64,000 bases of DNA from Cytophagales bacterium (GTDB lineage Bacteria; Bacteroidota; Bacteroidia; Cytophagales; 172606-1), in the NCBI GenBank assembly GCA_030446715.1, contig JAUJMU010000003.1, forward strand, positions 517,630-581,629, written 5' to 3'. The notes below the pieces were generated by a model, which was not told where the DNA came from, searched no databases, and saw nothing but the letters and a program-made list of their open reading frames with translations. Shown here piece by piece: positions 63,444-64,000 of this stretch; position 1 is the first letter of the stretch; every line of letters begins with the position of its first letter. The position numbers were made by a program, and so were the translations under genes.

Positions 63444-64000
63444 ATGGAGATACCTCTGCTGAGTGATATCCTGATTATCCTGGGCTGTTCGGTTTTTGTG
63501 ATCCTGCTCTTCCAGCGGTTCCGGCTGCCGGCCATTCTTGGCTTTCTGATTACTGGCGTACTGGTGGGCCCCAACGGACTCGGCTTTATCCAGGCTTCCC
63601 ATGAGGTAGACATTCTGGCTGAGATCGGGGTAATCCTGCTGCTTTTTATCATCGGTCTGGAGTTTTCCCTTCAAAGTCTGGCGGCCATCCAGCGGACGGT
63701 ATTCATCGGCGGTGCGATTCAGGTGGCAGGCACGGTCCTGGTCACTGCCCTGGTTTTTGCCGCCGTAAAAATGCCCCTTCCTAAAGCTGTATTCATCGGG
63801 TTTTTGTTTTCGCTGAGCAGTACCGCCATTGTGCTTAAACTCCTGCAGGAAAAGGGTGAGATCAGCAGTCCGCACGGTAAAATTGCCCTTGCTATTCTTA
63901 TTTTTCAAGACATCATCGTGGTCCCCATGATGCTGTTTACCCCACTGCTGGCGGGGCAGTCAGACAACGTTGTACTGTCGCTGCTGATCCTTCTGCTGAA
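63444..64000 (+). CDS. CPA2-family cation:proton antiporter, 3' truncated by window
   Basis: The visible 185 residues start MEIPLLSDILIILGCSVFVI and show several membrane helices with RLPAILGFLITGVLVGPNGL (first conserved segment), EIGVILLLFIIGLEFSLQSL and FSLSSTAIVLKLLQEKGE followed by ALAILIFQDIIVVPMM, all hallmarks of the KefB/KefC-GerN-type monovalent cation:proton antiporter-2 family. It exchanges K+ or Na+ for protons in the inner membrane. The rest, including any TrkA-N domain, lies beyond the right edge. Confidence 0.9.
   Translation, partial: MEIPLLSDILIILGCSVFVILLFQRFRLPAILGFLITGVLVGPNGLGFIQASHEVDILAEIGVILLLFIIGLEFSLQSLAAIQRTVFIGGAIQVAGTVLVTALVFAAVKMPLPKAVFIGFLFSLSSTAIVLKLLQEKGEISSPHGKIALAILIFQDIIVVPMMLFTPLLAGQSDNVVLSLLILLL

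Noticed and set aside
1-64000. tRNA, rRNA, CRISPR arrays, prophage or integrative element ends
   Set aside because: I looked for T-loop-like motifs, regularly spaced repeats, phage structural genes and integrases and saw none; short inverted repeats found are explained as MITE-like or palindromic repeats.

Overview
The window looks like a chromosome segment of a Bacteroidota bacterium, most likely order Cytophagales (a Spirosoma/Larkinella-like relative). The reasons are the gliding gene gldC, Bacteroidota-typical families (DUF2911, DUF3127, the TldD/TldE pair, the GMC oxidoreductase with a gluconate 2-dehydrogenase subunit 3 partner, the FHS-type sugar permease), AT-rich spacers, weak ribosome binding sites and moderate GC content near one half. 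The genus is inference. I see no tRNA, rRNA, CRISPR array or prophage.

Layout. 1-9.3 kb holds housekeeping and small-metabolism genes: an M23 peptidase, DUF2911, a frameshifted lipid kinase, class I fructose-bisphosphate aldolase next to accD, a radical SAM/SPASM-like protein, an arginase-family formimidoylglutamase-like enzyme and an SRPBCC protein. 9.3-15.5 kb holds a membrane GT2 glycosyltransferase, a secreted protein with a Hint (hedgehog/intein) domain, and tldD/tldE. 15.6-24.1 kb is a long minus-strand block: a LutA-like protein, HMG-CoA lyase, metF, a Uma2 nuclease-like protein, DUF3127, a RelE/HigB-HigA toxin-antitoxin module and metH. 24.7-31.6 kb holds Ppx/GppA, accA, an MBL hydrolase, a Trk/Ktr potassium uptake pair in which both genes are frameshifted, and a TspO-like protein. 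31.8-36.9 kb holds a sugar permease, an aldo/keto reductase and an alpha-ketoglutarate-semialdehyde-type dehydrogenase, then small unknown genes. 37.4-45.6 kb holds the GMC oxidoreductase pair, kdsB-gldC, two tandem M48 lipoprotein/secreted proteases and a threonine dehydratase-like enzyme. 45.7-46.4 kb is a decayed IS5-family element ending just before lpdA. 48-52 kb holds a HAMP-GAF-PAS sensor without a recognisable output domain, a haem-type DUF3365 lipoprotein and a ROK kinase. 52.2-55.9 kb holds treZ and an SLC13 permease. 56.4-63 kb is a glycan cluster: a glycosyltransferase, UDP-galactopyranose mutase and a GH1-RmlD fusion in one overlapping operon, facing a stand-alone GH1-like protein. 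The right edge cuts a CPA2 cation:proton antiporter.

Two themes stand out. First, five conserved genes (lipid kinase, DUF3127, toxin, trkA, trkH) each carry exactly one single-base indel that, when undone, restores the whole family sequence. This suggests either base-call errors in the assembly or very recent lesions. Second, the spacers are rich in small inverted-repeat elements (MITE-like, 100-115 bp, one with an 8-9 bp target duplication), palindromic REP-like units and AATTGTCAATT-type repeats.

The best candidate for an undescribed system is the glycan cluster at 56.4-63.0 kb, where a glycosidase-fold domain is fused to a nucleotide-sugar reductase and travels with a galactofuranose-forming enzyme. 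The secreted Hint protein and the output-less sensor/haem lipoprotein pair are secondary candidates.
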